Source: Nissolia schottii
Taxonomy: Eukaryota > Streptophyta > Magnoliopsida > Fabales > Fabaceae
Assembly (NCBI GenBank): GCA_003254905.1
Contig: QANU01043359.1
Span: forward strand, 221,970-285,969
DNA: 64,000 nucleotides
Reading direction: 5' to 3'
Shown here piece after piece: positions 1-10,498 of this stretch. A model generated the notes under the pieces. That model saw only the letters and a program-made list of their open reading frames with translations, was not told the origin of the DNA and did not search any database. Numbering within the stretch: position 1 is the stretch's first letter; every line of letters begins with the position of its first letter. The position numbers were made by a program, and so were the translations under genes.

Positions 1-1475
1 TTAAGGTATACCTGACCCTTGGTGGCCAGAACCTTCTTAGAGCATCATTTGTTCCCTAGGATTCAGTTATGATCTTTAAACATTAGGGGATTACATTCTA
101 GTTATCTAAGGCTGTCCTAACACTTAAGTGACAACCCTGTCCTCATGATGCTTCTTACCATAAACATAATCGTAGTCACGGTTACCCATACATCATACAG
201 ATCAATGCTTATTGGAAGCATGCGGCCCAAGATCACTTTCATAAACCTTATTCCTTGGTACAGGTTAGCTTAGTGACCTAGAGCTTTCCGGGTTATGCAA
301 CACCCCTGAGAACTCTCGGGTCACTTCGTCACCCATGTCTAAGTTTCCATGGGAAAACCATAGTTTAGGCTGCTCAACGCCATCTTGGGGCCGCTCAGCT
401 GTCCCTGAAACCATTCAGGCCACAGAATCTCGTTTAAAAATCATCCCCCACATCATTTTTCAGGCCGCTCAGCAGTCCCTCAGGGCAACTCAGTGGTCCC
501 TGAAGCCACCTAGGTCACAAAATCAAAGTTTCAAAGCATTTGGGGGATTCAGGCCCTAGGCCACTCAGCACCCTGGGCGTGACCTAGGGCTCCTCCCTTG
601 TTTTCTTGCTTTTCCTGCAACCCTTTCACATGGCCACTTCTTAGGGCTTTCCACAAGTTTCAACAACCATTATACAACATTATTTAGCTCAGAGAACGTA
701 TCAAAGTCATCTATACATCATCAACCTAGCATATCTAACATAATATACAACAGTTCACAGATTCACACATAATCACAGATAAGTCACCAAGGAGGTGAGC
801 AAGCTAGGTTTACCCACTTCCTTAGAGTCTTGTGGAGGGTTAGGAGGGTGAGGCAAGGTTTCCAAGAGTTCGTAGCTTTCCTGGCTAGTTTCTAGTTTCC
901 GGCAGCATAACAACAGGGTTTTTGAACGAAACGAATTAGAGCAGAGACTTAGAGAAAGTGAGAAAGTGTGAAAATGAAATAGCCATGGAGAGCTATTTAT
1001 AAGAATGGTGAGTCATGTTGACTCTTTGACCAAAGTATGTGGTTATGGTGGCACTAGAGTAATTCAGCCATGTGTGTGTGGGCCATGGGGCCACTTTTCC
1101 AGTCCAGTTTGATCGTGTTTTGTCATACGCTGTCTGGGTACTTTGTGTACGGCTGTTCGAAAAATATTTTGATGCTTCCGTCGTGATATCTTAGTTGTGC
1201 TAGGGGAAATCTTAGGTTTATCGAAGGTTTTTGTAAATTTATTTTCAAACAAATGTTCTTTACCAGTACCTTTTATGTATGATTAAATTCTAGTGGCAAA
1301 AGGTGATAAATCCAGTGTCTGGGAATTTTTGCAAAATTGCAAACTATGGTCTAACTTAGTGCTTTTGGCAGGTAAACTTAGGATTGGGAGCCCTAATATA
1401 ATTATATCACTTATATATCCATTTATTACGCGAAATCTTTGTAAGGGAAAAAAATCGAGATGTTACATGAGGCAT
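1..1475 (-). mobile_element. Long-LTR Ty3/gypsy family, LTR copy D, 5' part, cut by the window edge
   Basis: Read on the minus strand from 1475, this begins TGTAACATCTCG and continues with a segment (lysine-rich AT stretch, then GTAATAAAT) shared with the other copies in this window. A TATAAATAG box lies at 993-1001 and the conserved donor-like GG|GTAA at 812-815. Degenerate GCTGAGCG-type minisatellite units (seen on + as GCTCAGC/ACTCAGC) lie at about 360-590. The LTR leaves the window before its 3' end, so it cannot be told whether this is a solo LTR or the 5' LTR of a longer element. Family assignment rests on similarity to copies at 6845-9813, 35254-38678, 49795-50770 and 55094-58570; Ty3/gypsy comes from the PBS next to copy 6845-9813. 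Confidence 0.75.
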
Positions 1476-1607
1476 GACAGTATCATAAGTTGGGGAGGAG
1501 ATTCTAATCAAGCTAATGGTGTAAGCAAAGCATGCCTGCACAAATGCGGATATATTATGCAATAGATGACAAGGGCAATAAAGGAATTATGAAACAAAAG
1601 GGGGGCA

Positions 1608-1937
1608 ATGGAGGAAACAACAACAAACGCACTACCAAGGCACAACAGAAAGCGCAGCAAATCGTGGAAACCATTACCTGTAGTGGCCACGCGTCAAGAG
1701 ATTCGCATGATGATGGATTGCGCAGGAGCAGGAGAGAAAGGAAGCGTAGCTCAAAGCTGGAAGGATATGCCCTCAACGAAGGATGAGTATAGTAAGCATC
1801 TTCTTCCTCTCTGCATTGCTCTGTATTCATCCTTGCTCTGCTCTTACTGAATCCGTGTGATTTCAGGTGAGCTATTCCAATCCAGGAGACCACGACAGCA
1901 CAACCAAGGCAAACATTCCTTTATCCCCCGCAGGTGA
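1608..1937 (+). CDS. Putative small two-exon protein, unrecognised (84 aa)
   Basis: ATG at 1608 is preceded in frame by a TGA at 1590. Exon 1 would run 1608-1791 to a good donor (A|GTAAGC) and exon 2 1867-1937 after a TTTCAG acceptor, ending in TGA; the phases match and give 84 residues. The product is basic and Ser/Arg/Lys-rich (KRSKSWKPLPVV near the N-terminus, RRPRQHNQGKH near the C-terminus). I recognise no domain. A second frame (1532-1786) is also open, so the reading frame is uncertain. The AT-rich DNA after 1940 resembles a 3' UTR. The left side is cut at 1475 by an LTR, so this may be the 3' remnant of a disrupted gene. Evidence is only splice-site fit and base composition. Confidence 0.22.
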
Positions 1938-2094
1938 GCTCGTTGGGGAGGCCGATTTGCCGTGGTGATCGAGGCATCCCTCTGTGTTGTGACTCTGTAA
2001 CTTGCTCTGTTCTTGAGCTTGGAGACTAAAGCTTGTTACCTTTAGGCTATTTTCCTTTTGCAAGTACTGTTTCATTTCGTTTGTACTAGATTGA

Positions 2095-2955
2095 GCCTGA
2101 GATTGGGCTAACCACACTGTTCTACGTTCAATTCCTTTGTTGGGCTCATTACCACGTTACATATTATATGGTAGAGAAACTTCCTACATGTATAGCTCCT
2201 TTGATACAGATTGTACTCATATTGACCTCAATGAATGAGGTACAGAATTCCATGTAAAAGAAAAAAAAAATCAAAGAAATTATCTCGTGCCTGTACTAAA
2301 AGAAAAAGAAAGGTTTTCACTTACAAATTTTAAATGTTTTCCTCAATGTTATAGAGATGAAGCTATTAAAATAAGAATCGATTCCAACTTGCATTTCTCA
2401 ATCCTGCTAAAGACATTTAGTACAAACGTGCTCAAGTCAAAACTCCTAACAAAAATATTGAAATTCATCGCACATGGGAGTATGGATTGGCAAAAGTCTT
2501 AAAATGATTAAAATAATGTGAATATCAATTTCAAGCATAATAATCATGCGTATTTAATTATGTTATAATGTCTAAATTTATTTATAATTAATGAAATATA
2601 ATTGACTATTCATAGCTATTACTTTTGAATTTTCTCCTCAATCGTATTTTATAATCATGAAGAAGGAATAAATTATTTGTTTGGCATTTAAAAGACGTTT
2701 TTAAAATTAAGGTAAAATTGGATATGTACAAAATCATTACTAATAATAATAATATAAACTATAGGAAAAAAACCATAATTTACTCCCTTGTGCTATTATC
2801 TCATGTACTTAACCCATTAATATTTGAAAATGAGCAATTCAACACGCCGTAGTTTTTAAATGGTGTAAATTAGACTTTCTATTACTTTTAGGGTCCAAAA
2901 TACCATTTGGTAAGCATGTGTCTCTCGCATGATATTTTATGTTGACACAATTGCC
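2095..2955. repeat. First copy of an exact 861-bp direct duplication
   Basis: The sequence from 2095 up to the single N at 2956 is repeated, as far as I can compare it base by base, without change at 2957-3817 (constant offset 862). It includes a 3'-UTR-like stretch and the left arm of the inverted-repeat element annotated at 3626-4733. No gene is supported here; the 71-codon frame at 2287-2502 has no recognisable content. An exact duplication meeting at one N is what an unmerged contig overlap looks like. Confidence 0.9.
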
Positions 2956-2956
2956 N
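2956..2956. other. Single-N assembly join
   Basis: One N separates two identical 861-bp flanks, so the duplication around it is more likely assembly than biology. Confidence 0.9.
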
Positions 2957-3817
2957 GCCTGAGATTGGGCTAACCACACTGTTCTACGTTCAATTCCTTT
3001 GTTGGGCTCATTACCACGTTACATATTATATGGTAGAGAAACTTCCTACATGTATAGCTCCTTTGATACAGATTGTACTCATATTGACCTCAATGAATGA
3101 GGTACAGAATTCCATGTAAAAGAAAAAAAAAATCAAAGAAATTATCTCGTGCCTGTACTAAAAGAAAAAGAAAGGTTTTCACTTACAAATTTTAAATGTT
3201 TTCCTCAATGTTATAGAGATGAAGCTATTAAAATAAGAATCGATTCCAACTTGCATTTCTCAATCCTGCTAAAGACATTTAGTACAAACGTGCTCAAGTC
3301 AAAACTCCTAACAAAAATATTGAAATTCATCGCACATGGGAGTATGGATTGGCAAAAGTCTTAAAATGATTAAAATAATGTGAATATCAATTTCAAGCAT
3401 AATAATCATGCGTATTTAATTATGTTATAATGTCTAAATTTATTTATAATTAATGAAATATAATTGACTATTCATAGCTATTACTTTTGAATTTTCTCCT
3501 CAATCGTATTTTATAATCATGAAGAAGGAATAAATTATTTGTTTGGCATTTAAAAGACGTTTTTAAAATTAAGGTAAAATTGGATATGTACAAAATCATT
3601 ACTAATAATAATAATATAAACTATAGGAAAAAAACCATAATTTACTCCCTTGTGCTATTATCTCATGTACTTAACCCATTAATATTTGAAAATGAGCAAT
3701 TCAACACGCCGTAGTTTTTAAATGGTGTAAATTAGACTTTCTATTACTTTTAGGGTCCAAAATACCATTTGGTAAGCATGTGTCTCTCGCATGATATTTT
3801 ATGTTGACACAATTGCC
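2957..3817. repeat. Second copy of the exact 861-bp direct duplication
   Basis: Identical to 2095-2955 by inspection; the sequence becomes unique again after 3817. The only content recognised is the left arm of the transposon at 3626-4733. Confidence 0.9.
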
Positions 3818-4733
3818 CTTTTAAAAAAACATTAATATTAAAAAAAAATCTAAATCTACCCTATTAACATGAATTATCTCTACTAATTAAATTGAACCCT
3901 CTGCTAATTGCGGCCAAAAGTATCCCCCTTGCCCAGGTGTTGCGCCATCGGCCACACCGCACCACTAACCCAGAAGGAGAGAGTAGGGCGGCGACAACGG
4001 TGAAGCACGTGGGCGTCGACGGTGAGGATGGTTCTGATGATATTTGCAGGTTGAACATGAAAAGGACCCATGACCCTTTATTCTTCTTCTGCTCAAAAGA
4101 AATGTTCCATTGGCAATAATTGCTTTTCAGATTCTCAGAAGGTTCAAGATTTTCAAATGTTTAGAAGAATCCATTAATAGCCGATTGATTTTGAAATGTT
4201 CAAATTTAAGAAGTTGTATGAATAAATTGTAAAGAGGACAAACCCGTGGCTCTTGAAGTTGTTTCTTTAAATTTCTTTTTATTCTCGGATAATTAATTTG
4301 ATGAAAATTTGATTAGAACTTGAAAAACAAAAAAAAAAAAAAAATTTGCTAGTGCTTATGGTAAGTAACAAAGTAAAAAAAAAGAAAGGGGAAAAGCAAA
4401 GTAGGGGAATGAGGTTTTGGTGGTGCTCAAATCAATAACTGATACCTCTTCATTAGCATCACCATCATGTTGTATGAGTATAAAACAAAACCCAACCCAA
4501 TTCTCTTTATTTCTTTTGTAGTGTTTTGTTATTAGTTTTTCTTTTTTAAAAGGGTAATTATGCCAACATAAAATATCATGTGAGAGGCACACACGTTTAC
4601 TAAAAGGTATTTTAGACTCTAAAACTAATAGAAGGTCTACTTTGCACAATTTAAAAATCACAAGGTATTGAATTATACATTTTCAAATATTAGGGAATTA
4701 AGTGCACGTACAAGAGAATAAATTTATTTTTCC
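3626..4733. mobile_element. Non-autonomous Mutator-like element with long terminal inverted repeats
   Basis: The left arm (3626-3826) and right arm (about 4550-4733) are inverted copies of each other with scattered mismatches over roughly 190 bp. Both ends begin GGAAAAA. The flanks are TAAACTATA (3617-3625) and TAAAATATA (4734-4742), a 9-bp duplication with one mismatch, which fits the Mutator superfamily. The interior carries no transposase. It does hold an unusually GC-rich island at about 3905-4060, in otherwise AT-rich DNA, that could be a captured host fragment; I could not identify it. An exact copy of the left arm occurs at 2764-2955 because of the assembly duplication. Confidence 0.7.
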
Positions 4734-4742
4734 TAAAATATA

Positions 4743-5985
4743 TAAAAAGGCGTGAATGTGAAATGCGTCAAACCTGAAACCTAAACTCTCCCATTTTTCA
4801 AATAATCTGTTATATAAAATGTTTGATCAACTTGGGCCCAAATACTGAGTCTTGGTGGGTGGGTGGGTGGTTGGCTGACTTGTGCGACTTGTGCTAAGAT
4901 TTTGTACTGCTTATCCTTGCCTGACTTGTAGTTGCAGGATGTGTATCAATCAATGCATTTAAAAAGATTGTCCTAGCAAATAGTAGCAAGGTAGACAATG
5001 ATAAAATAATACCAAGGTAAATAACATAGTTGCTCTGGCAAATTCGAAGAGATCTGTTATAATAAAATTATTTTCATTCATTTGATCTTCTAGTGTCTAT
5101 TATTCACCGGAGCCATTTGATTTTTCAGCATATTTTAACTTGAAAGTGGTAAAGAGTACAAAATCTTGTAAGATTCAATACATTTGTCAAAGTCTACGTA
5201 AAAATAAAAATGCAATATACGAGTTTTTTACTCTTATGTTTCTGCCAGAGGAACAAATTACCAAAATACCCAATTTCAAAGCATATTGCAGGGTGATTTG
5301 TTTGAGAAATTAGTTATTTCTAAGACATTTTTTTTACAAGGTTCATCTTCTATCTTAAGTTTCAAGAAAAAAAAAATACATTTCATTTTAAAAAGTCTTC
5401 AAAGTATATCATGAAGTTTATCCTTACTTTTTAAAGTATATCATGAAGTTAATCTTTCTTAAAAAAAACAACATACACTATAAAGTTTTCAATCAGCTAA
5501 ATCTTCCAATGCCTCTTCTTCATTGAAGTCATTTAATTATTCGACATATTATAACTTGAAAGTGGTAGAAAGTACAAAATCTCATAATATTTAACATATT
5601 TGTCAAAGCCTATGTAAATTTTTTTCTAAAAATGTAGTAACTTAAATATCTCCAATTTTTGGATAAATTTAGAGATTTGTTTGAGGAGTTGGTTATTTTT
5701 AAGACATTTTCTTTAAATAGAGTTCATCTTCTATTTCAAGCTTTGTGACAAAAAATACATTTCACTTTAAAAATTCTTCAAATTTGAAAACATATCATCC
5801 AATTCATCTTTCTTAAAATAACAACTTACACTATAGTTTTCATTCTGCTGAATCTTCGAATACCTCTTCTTTAGTGAATCCGTTTATTTCTTCAACATAG
5901 TGTAACTTGGAAGTTATTTTTAATGCATCAAAACGCAAAAAGATGAAGGCTATGTCCTAAAAAAGATAGTGCCAATAAAGTGTGC
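4743..5985. repeat. AT-rich intergenic DNA with a degenerate tandem repeat (period about 350-415 bp)
   Basis: Similar blocks recur at about 5100-5240, 5520-5640 and 5870-5930. Each contains a TTTGATTTTTC-like run followed by AACTTGAAAGTGGTA, with offsets of 415 and 351 bp, and each is preceded by a TCTTCATT-type motif. The copies are heavily diverged, so the array is old. A short GGTGGGTGGGTGGGTGG run sits at about 4855-4871. No gene, RNA or coding potential is visible. Confidence 0.5.
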
Positions 5986-6004
5986 ACATAAATCCTGAAG
6001 CGCT

Positions 6005-6153
6005 TAAGGTAAAAGCTCAGTGAGAGTGAGACTCTCCTCAATGACAGATCCCTTCTTCACTAGAAAATCAGCACAAGCATTTGCCTTACAGAGGACGTGA
6101 GTGGCCTGAAGTTGCTAGTCCCTTGACATTCGATCTCTAATGTTCGCAATCAC
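6005..6153 (-). pseudogene. LINE-type RNase H domain relic
   Basis: Read on the minus strand from 6153, the frame gives VIANIRDRMSRD, a TAG stop at 6117-6115, then QLQATHVLCKANACADFL and VKKGS. The pattern HV..AN.CADFL is the conserved C-terminal part of the RNase H domain carried by plant L1-type LINEs and related host proteins. The piece is only about 50 codons, has an internal stop and has no reverse transcriptase beside it. It is therefore a dead fragment, and the adjacent LTR piece starting at 6231 probably cut it. Confidence 0.6.
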
Positions 6154-6230
6154 AAAACTAAATAAATGAGTTTCCACCTAGGTATCATGAATCAAACATA
6201 GCTTCCATCTAGTAGCTCTCTATAACATCC

Positions 6231-6620
6231 CAATTTTTTCCCCTTACAAAGATCTCGCATAATAAATAAATATATAAGTAATATAGATAGACTAGAATTT
6301 TAAATCCCAATTTTATTCCCCAAAAATATCCAATAAGGTAATAGTTCACAATTTCGCGAAAATCCGCAGACACAGGATTTATTGCCTTTCATCACCAGAA
6401 TATAATCGTACATCAAAGGTATCTGTAAAGAACATTTTTATGAAAATAAATTTACAAATACCTTGGATGAACCTAAATTCCTCACTAGAACCATAAAGAG
6501 ACCACGATGGTGGGACTGTAATATTTTTCGGACGGTCGTACACGAAGTGCCCGAACAACGAACAGCCAAACACGATCAAACCGGATTGAAAAGTGGGCCC
6601 CATGGCCAAAGACCATCAGC
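6231..6620 (+). mobile_element. Long-LTR family, LTR copy A1, first ~390 bp only
   Basis: Begins TATAACATCCC and follows the start of copy C (55094 onward) closely on the plus strand, including the shared TAGTTCAC.ATTTCGCGAAA region and the ACGATCAAAC.GG segment at about 6568-6582. It stops near 6610-6628, where it meets minus-strand leader and gag sequence of the element annotated at 6845-9813. The two pieces therefore lie in opposite orientation, and the element has been rearranged. Confidence 0.65.
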
Positions 6621-6844
6621 CATGGATCTCTCTCTCGCCTTCAGCTCGTCGCGGGGTGTCTCTCCTTGGCAGCATGGTCGACTGTCAGTACCTGCACAAA
6701 TCTTGAGTTGATCAGTCTCGGAAAGGCCAGTACACAAAAGTCAGCACATTCAGTCTAAAAGTAGAACACAACGTTATTTATGCTTGGAAGCATAGTGTAG
6801 GTCAGTCCTCAGGCTCACTTGGACCGAACTGCTCTGATACCAAA
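6621..6844 (-). mobile_element. Primer-binding site, leader and gag start of the Ty3/gypsy element
   Basis: Directly inside the LTR end at 6845, after two bases, the minus strand reads TGGTATCAGAGC (6842-6831). This is the primer-binding site for initiator tRNA-Met used by many plant retrotransposons. About 155 bp of leader follows, then an ATG at 6675 opening a short basic frame (MLPRRDTPRRAEGEREIHG, then stop). The arginine-rich start fits a gypsy gag N-terminus. The frame is lost at the junction with the opposite-strand LTR piece near 6620. The PBS is the firmest evidence that the long terminal sequences in this window are LTRs. Confidence 0.75.
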
Positions 6845-9813
6845 TGAAACATTCTAACTAGCTAGCTTATGCTTAAGTCATAATCCAGGCCTAGGTTAGG
6901 TTGTTATCTACTTGGTGGGTCTAATCTTAGCCCCTATAGGTTAGAAAATATCTCTTTACAAAAATATGGACCGGTAAAAACTTTTTATACTTATCCGTGA
7001 CAGAAGATATATATACAAGCGCTAGAGCCTTGCGACTTAACGATCGCCATCCAAATGCTTAGTAATCCAGTAAACAGGCATGGATACATATAAAATGGTC
7101 CTCCACAACACACCATACAATATTAGAACAACAATAGAACAAGTGGGTACATATATTTTCCTCATTAGAATAGTTGTTCGCCTTAAGAAATTCATAGGGT
7201 CGAGTACACACTTTACAAGCTACGTACGCTACGGACTGGGGTATCCTCGATGTGTCCATGCAAAACTCATGAAAACAAAATCCGCCGCACAACTGCAACG
7301 ACTATCCTTACTTGAGGTCAGGATCATCCTCTGAGTCTTCTTCTCCTTCTACTTTGACCGTTCCGTCCTTGTCTTCCCCAGAGTCGATTCCTTCCCGATC
7401 ATCATCCTTTGCATCCTCGATCACGATGGGGCAGTCAATAGATGCCCCCGGGGTTTGTAGTGGCTCAAGCGAGGGTCCTGTATCCAAAAAGGGATCGCCT
7501 GCAATAGCAGCCGGAAGGTACACGCGAGTTTCCGTAATGATCCTCGTGACCGAGTTAATCCATCGGGTCATACTGATCAGTAAGGCCATCCCCACCGGTG
7601 TAGTAGTCATCATTGGCACCTAGAATCACAAGTGAGTGGCAGGGGATCTCTAAGTGTCATGTCATTCTATAATTCCTAGTTCATTTTCAGTCTTGCTATC
7701 CCTGAACGGCTTTATCAAATTTACTAAGTGATGGGGACATCTAATCTTTTACTCTAGGGGATTAGGGGTTACCTATCGAGCTTATTAATATTCGTCGTAT
7801 TGTACTTAGGGAATACTAGGGCTTACTTCTGGGCAGTTGGATCGGGCTCTCTGACCATGCATACCTTCACATATACATACATACAATCACATTCCATGCA
7901 TGAGGGAATTGGGGGTTCTCTTACACGCCCTATGGCTGCGTCCTCTTTCGTTACTTTACTTGTCCATCATTCTCCTTCGCAGTCCATGGGATCGTCGTCC
8001 CCATTCAGCTACGACCCACTTACTATTACCGTATCATCGGCGATCGGGCAACGCTCTTTACCCGAGTGGTAGCTAACCACGATTGCTCGCAAGCATCTCT
8101 CATCGGTCAACGTCAGAAGTGACCATCCGGCATGCCGGGTGGTGAGGGGCTACCCTCGCAGTGTCACCAGGAGTGGACTTGTTCCTTGCTTATCTTTCAC
8201 TTTATCTTAAGCTCCTTGCACACCCCTTACCAGCGGCCTTAACTTTCTTTACTTTAACTGGATCTTTTCTTCTTTCTTTATTTCCTCTGCATTCGGGTTA
8301 AAACCCGCGTCCAGGCCTATGCTTGCGTTCTTAACCTTTTTAGACCAGTTTACCTTGTGAAACTGGCGGGGGCTTGTCAGGTGTGACGTGCCAAGAGAGG
8401 GGATTTCCTATTATATAACTACGTACTGTTCTTCAAGGTAAATCGAGCCCTTGTTAGTCGGACCTTCTTAAGAAACTTTCTCATTTCCTACAGTTCAGTT
8501 ATGATCTTTGTTTAAGTTAGGTGTCACAATTTCTATTGATCTACAGTTGCCCTACAGGACCTAGTGGCAACTGGGTCCTCATGATGCTAGCACACAGAGA
8601 TAGGATTTGGTACACATGCTACGCACTTAACAGATAAGGAAAACATAACTTACAGGGCTTGGGATTCTGAGTCATTTTAATGACACCCCAGGGTCATTCG
8701 AATACCTGAGTCATCCGAATGGCCCTGGGTGGGTCATTCGAATTACCTAGGCCTTGAACTTAGTTCTGTCGAAATGAATGGTTCATTCAAACGACTATTT
8801 CAAGTCATTCGAATGGCTAGTACTTGGAAAAGTTTTCATTCACATTTTGCGTTTTCATTCGAATGACCATGGCTCTGGTCATTTGAATGACCACAAACTT
8901 GTAACATTTTTCTTGCTTTCCTTTCTCAATTTCTTGACATTTCCACCCAATAATAAATTAATCTTCCACGTTTTTACAACCAACAGGCATGCCACAAAAC
9001 AAACATATTTCCACAACTGATTATACACATATTTTCACAACACACATACATAGAGGGGTTTTACCCACTTTTGAGAAGGATGAATGGGGGGCAGAACTTT
9101 GAGGAGAGCTCCTCAATTTGGTTGGAGTTCCAAGTTGCCGATTGCCTTCTTCTCAGGGAGTGTGTGAAGGCAAGAGTGAGTATGTGTGGTCTGTGTGTTT
9201 GAGAGCTTGAGAGTTTGAGAGCTTGGGGTGATGGGGAAAATGAAAGGGAAAGAAAAGAGATAAAGCCAGAAATGGAAACTGAGAAAGTGGGAGTTCGGTG
9301 AGGTGAGGGAAATGAGAGAAAAATTGGATTTAAGCTTTGAACTTTGGGTGATGATGATGGGTGAATAGCGAGTGAGGTGAGGATTTGATGGGGTTGGTGG
9401 GAGCCGCTTGGCTCGGAATTTCATGCAAATTTCCAGTCCTGTTTGTTCGTTAACTTTCCAGTTACGCGTGCAAGCATGCGTGCGAAAAATTAACGGACGA
9501 CACGGAAATTATCTACTCAAAATTCTACCTTAAACAGACATCCAAAAAGAGAAATTTAAATCAATATTAGGTATCCATAATTCCCTCTGTTGATCAGAGT
9601 GTAATTAACGGTTACCATAAATACTTATTTAAATCTCAGGGAAATTCCTGGACCATGATCCGGACTCCGATGAGTTTCTACGAGGTCACGACACCCACAA
9701 TTTTGACTGATATCTTTTTAAAAATAATCTTAAGTTAAATTTTTCAGTCTTAAAGAGTTGGTTTGGCGATTCATTTATTGCGCGAAATTTCCTCAGAAAA
9801 GTAGGATGTTACA
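6845..9813 (-). mobile_element. Long-LTR Ty3/gypsy family, complete 5' LTR, copy A2
   Basis: Read from 9813 on the minus strand it starts TGTAACATCCTAC and ends at 6845 with GAATGTTTCA, followed by the PBS. Length is 2969 bp, shorter than copies B and C. It shares with them the donor-like AAGTGGG|TAAA region (around 9068-9062), a minisatellite (here TCATTCGAATGA-type, 8690-8890), the GTCCTCATGATG box (8575-8586) and the acceptor plus ORF at about 7625-7308. No clear TATA box is visible where other copies have one (about 9240-9300), so its promoter may be degenerate. Confidence 0.8.
7308..7613 (-). CDS. LTR-internal ORF, acidic tail (101 aa), copy A2
   Basis: ATG at 7613 lies six bases after an acceptor-like CTAG|GTG. 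The frame begins MMTTTPVG, contains RWINSVTRIITETRVYLPA, and ends in a strongly acidic stretch (EDAKDDDREG ... EGEEDSEDDPDLK). The N-terminal part matches the ORF of LTR copy C (WINPITEVITEAYTYLPA), the MTTTP start matches copy B (MTTPSSP), and the acidic end matches B in character. No signal peptide, membrane segment or known domain is recognised. Function is unknown; it may be an LTR-encoded accessory protein or decayed coding sequence. Confidence 0.4.
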   Translation of the reverse strand: MMTTTPVGMALLISMTRWINSVTRIITETRVYLPAAIAGDPFLDTGPSLEPLQTPGASIDCPIVIEDAKDDDREGIDSGEDKDGTVKVEGEEDSEDDPDLK

Positions 9814-10178
9814 CGGTATATATTTCTTCCTAAGCAGAAAAATGATAACGAAGAAGGACAAAATCAAGTAACTAAATAAACCGTTGTAATAAATCTTTTC
9901 TTTCTTTCTATTTTTTTTTTTTTGGTTTGAAAGTTGTTTAACTGTTTTGAACACAGAAATCCTTAAGAATGAGCATGCAACTTACGCATTTGTTTAAACT
10001 TGGAATTTTATACAAGCATATGAAAATGTCCCCCTATATACAATTCATTAGCTAAGAAAGCTATAATGGGAGTAAAGAATTGAAATTACTGACCAATAAA
10101 AGAAGGAAAAAAAGTTAGGAGTTTGACTTGACTGTTCCAACTCCTACCAATGACTGTTCCAACTCCTACCAATACAGA
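9814..10178. other. AT-rich spacer
   Basis: Only poly-T and poly-A runs and a 22-bp direct repeat (TGACTGTTCCAACTCCTACC-type, two copies at about 10129-10172) are visible. No gene or RNA is supported. Confidence 0.5.
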
Positions 10179-10453
10179 AATTAATGAGTAAACCTTCACT
10201 TTAGTTCCTCAGTTGACAATGCTAGTTATATTAGTTCACAGGTTATGAAAATGCACTGTGCGGTTCCTAAAGTTTTCAAAAGCCTGTCAAATTAGTCTTT
10301 CTGCATCGGTCAAGTTTATCCCTCCCAAAAATTAATTGGACTGAGTTTTGACAAATTCAGAGACCACAAAGTGCATTTTCATAGCCTGAAAACTAATATG
10401 ATTGATGCTATCAACCGGCAAGAACTAAAACGAAGATTTACTCAACATTAATT
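10179..10453. mobile_element. MITE with ~100-bp terminal inverted repeats
   Basis: The left arm (AATTAATGAGTAAACC at 10179) is matched in reverse complement by the right arm ending at 10453, over about 100 bp with mismatches; both contain TATGAAAATGCACT in equivalent positions. There is no coding capacity. It sits 46 bp downstream of the polygalacturonase stop codon and so may lie in that gene's 3' UTR or terminator region. Superfamily is not determined. Confidence 0.65.
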
Positions 10454-10498
10454 GAAGCCTGATTGACAGTAGGAGTTTGGTTTGCAAAATTTGACACC

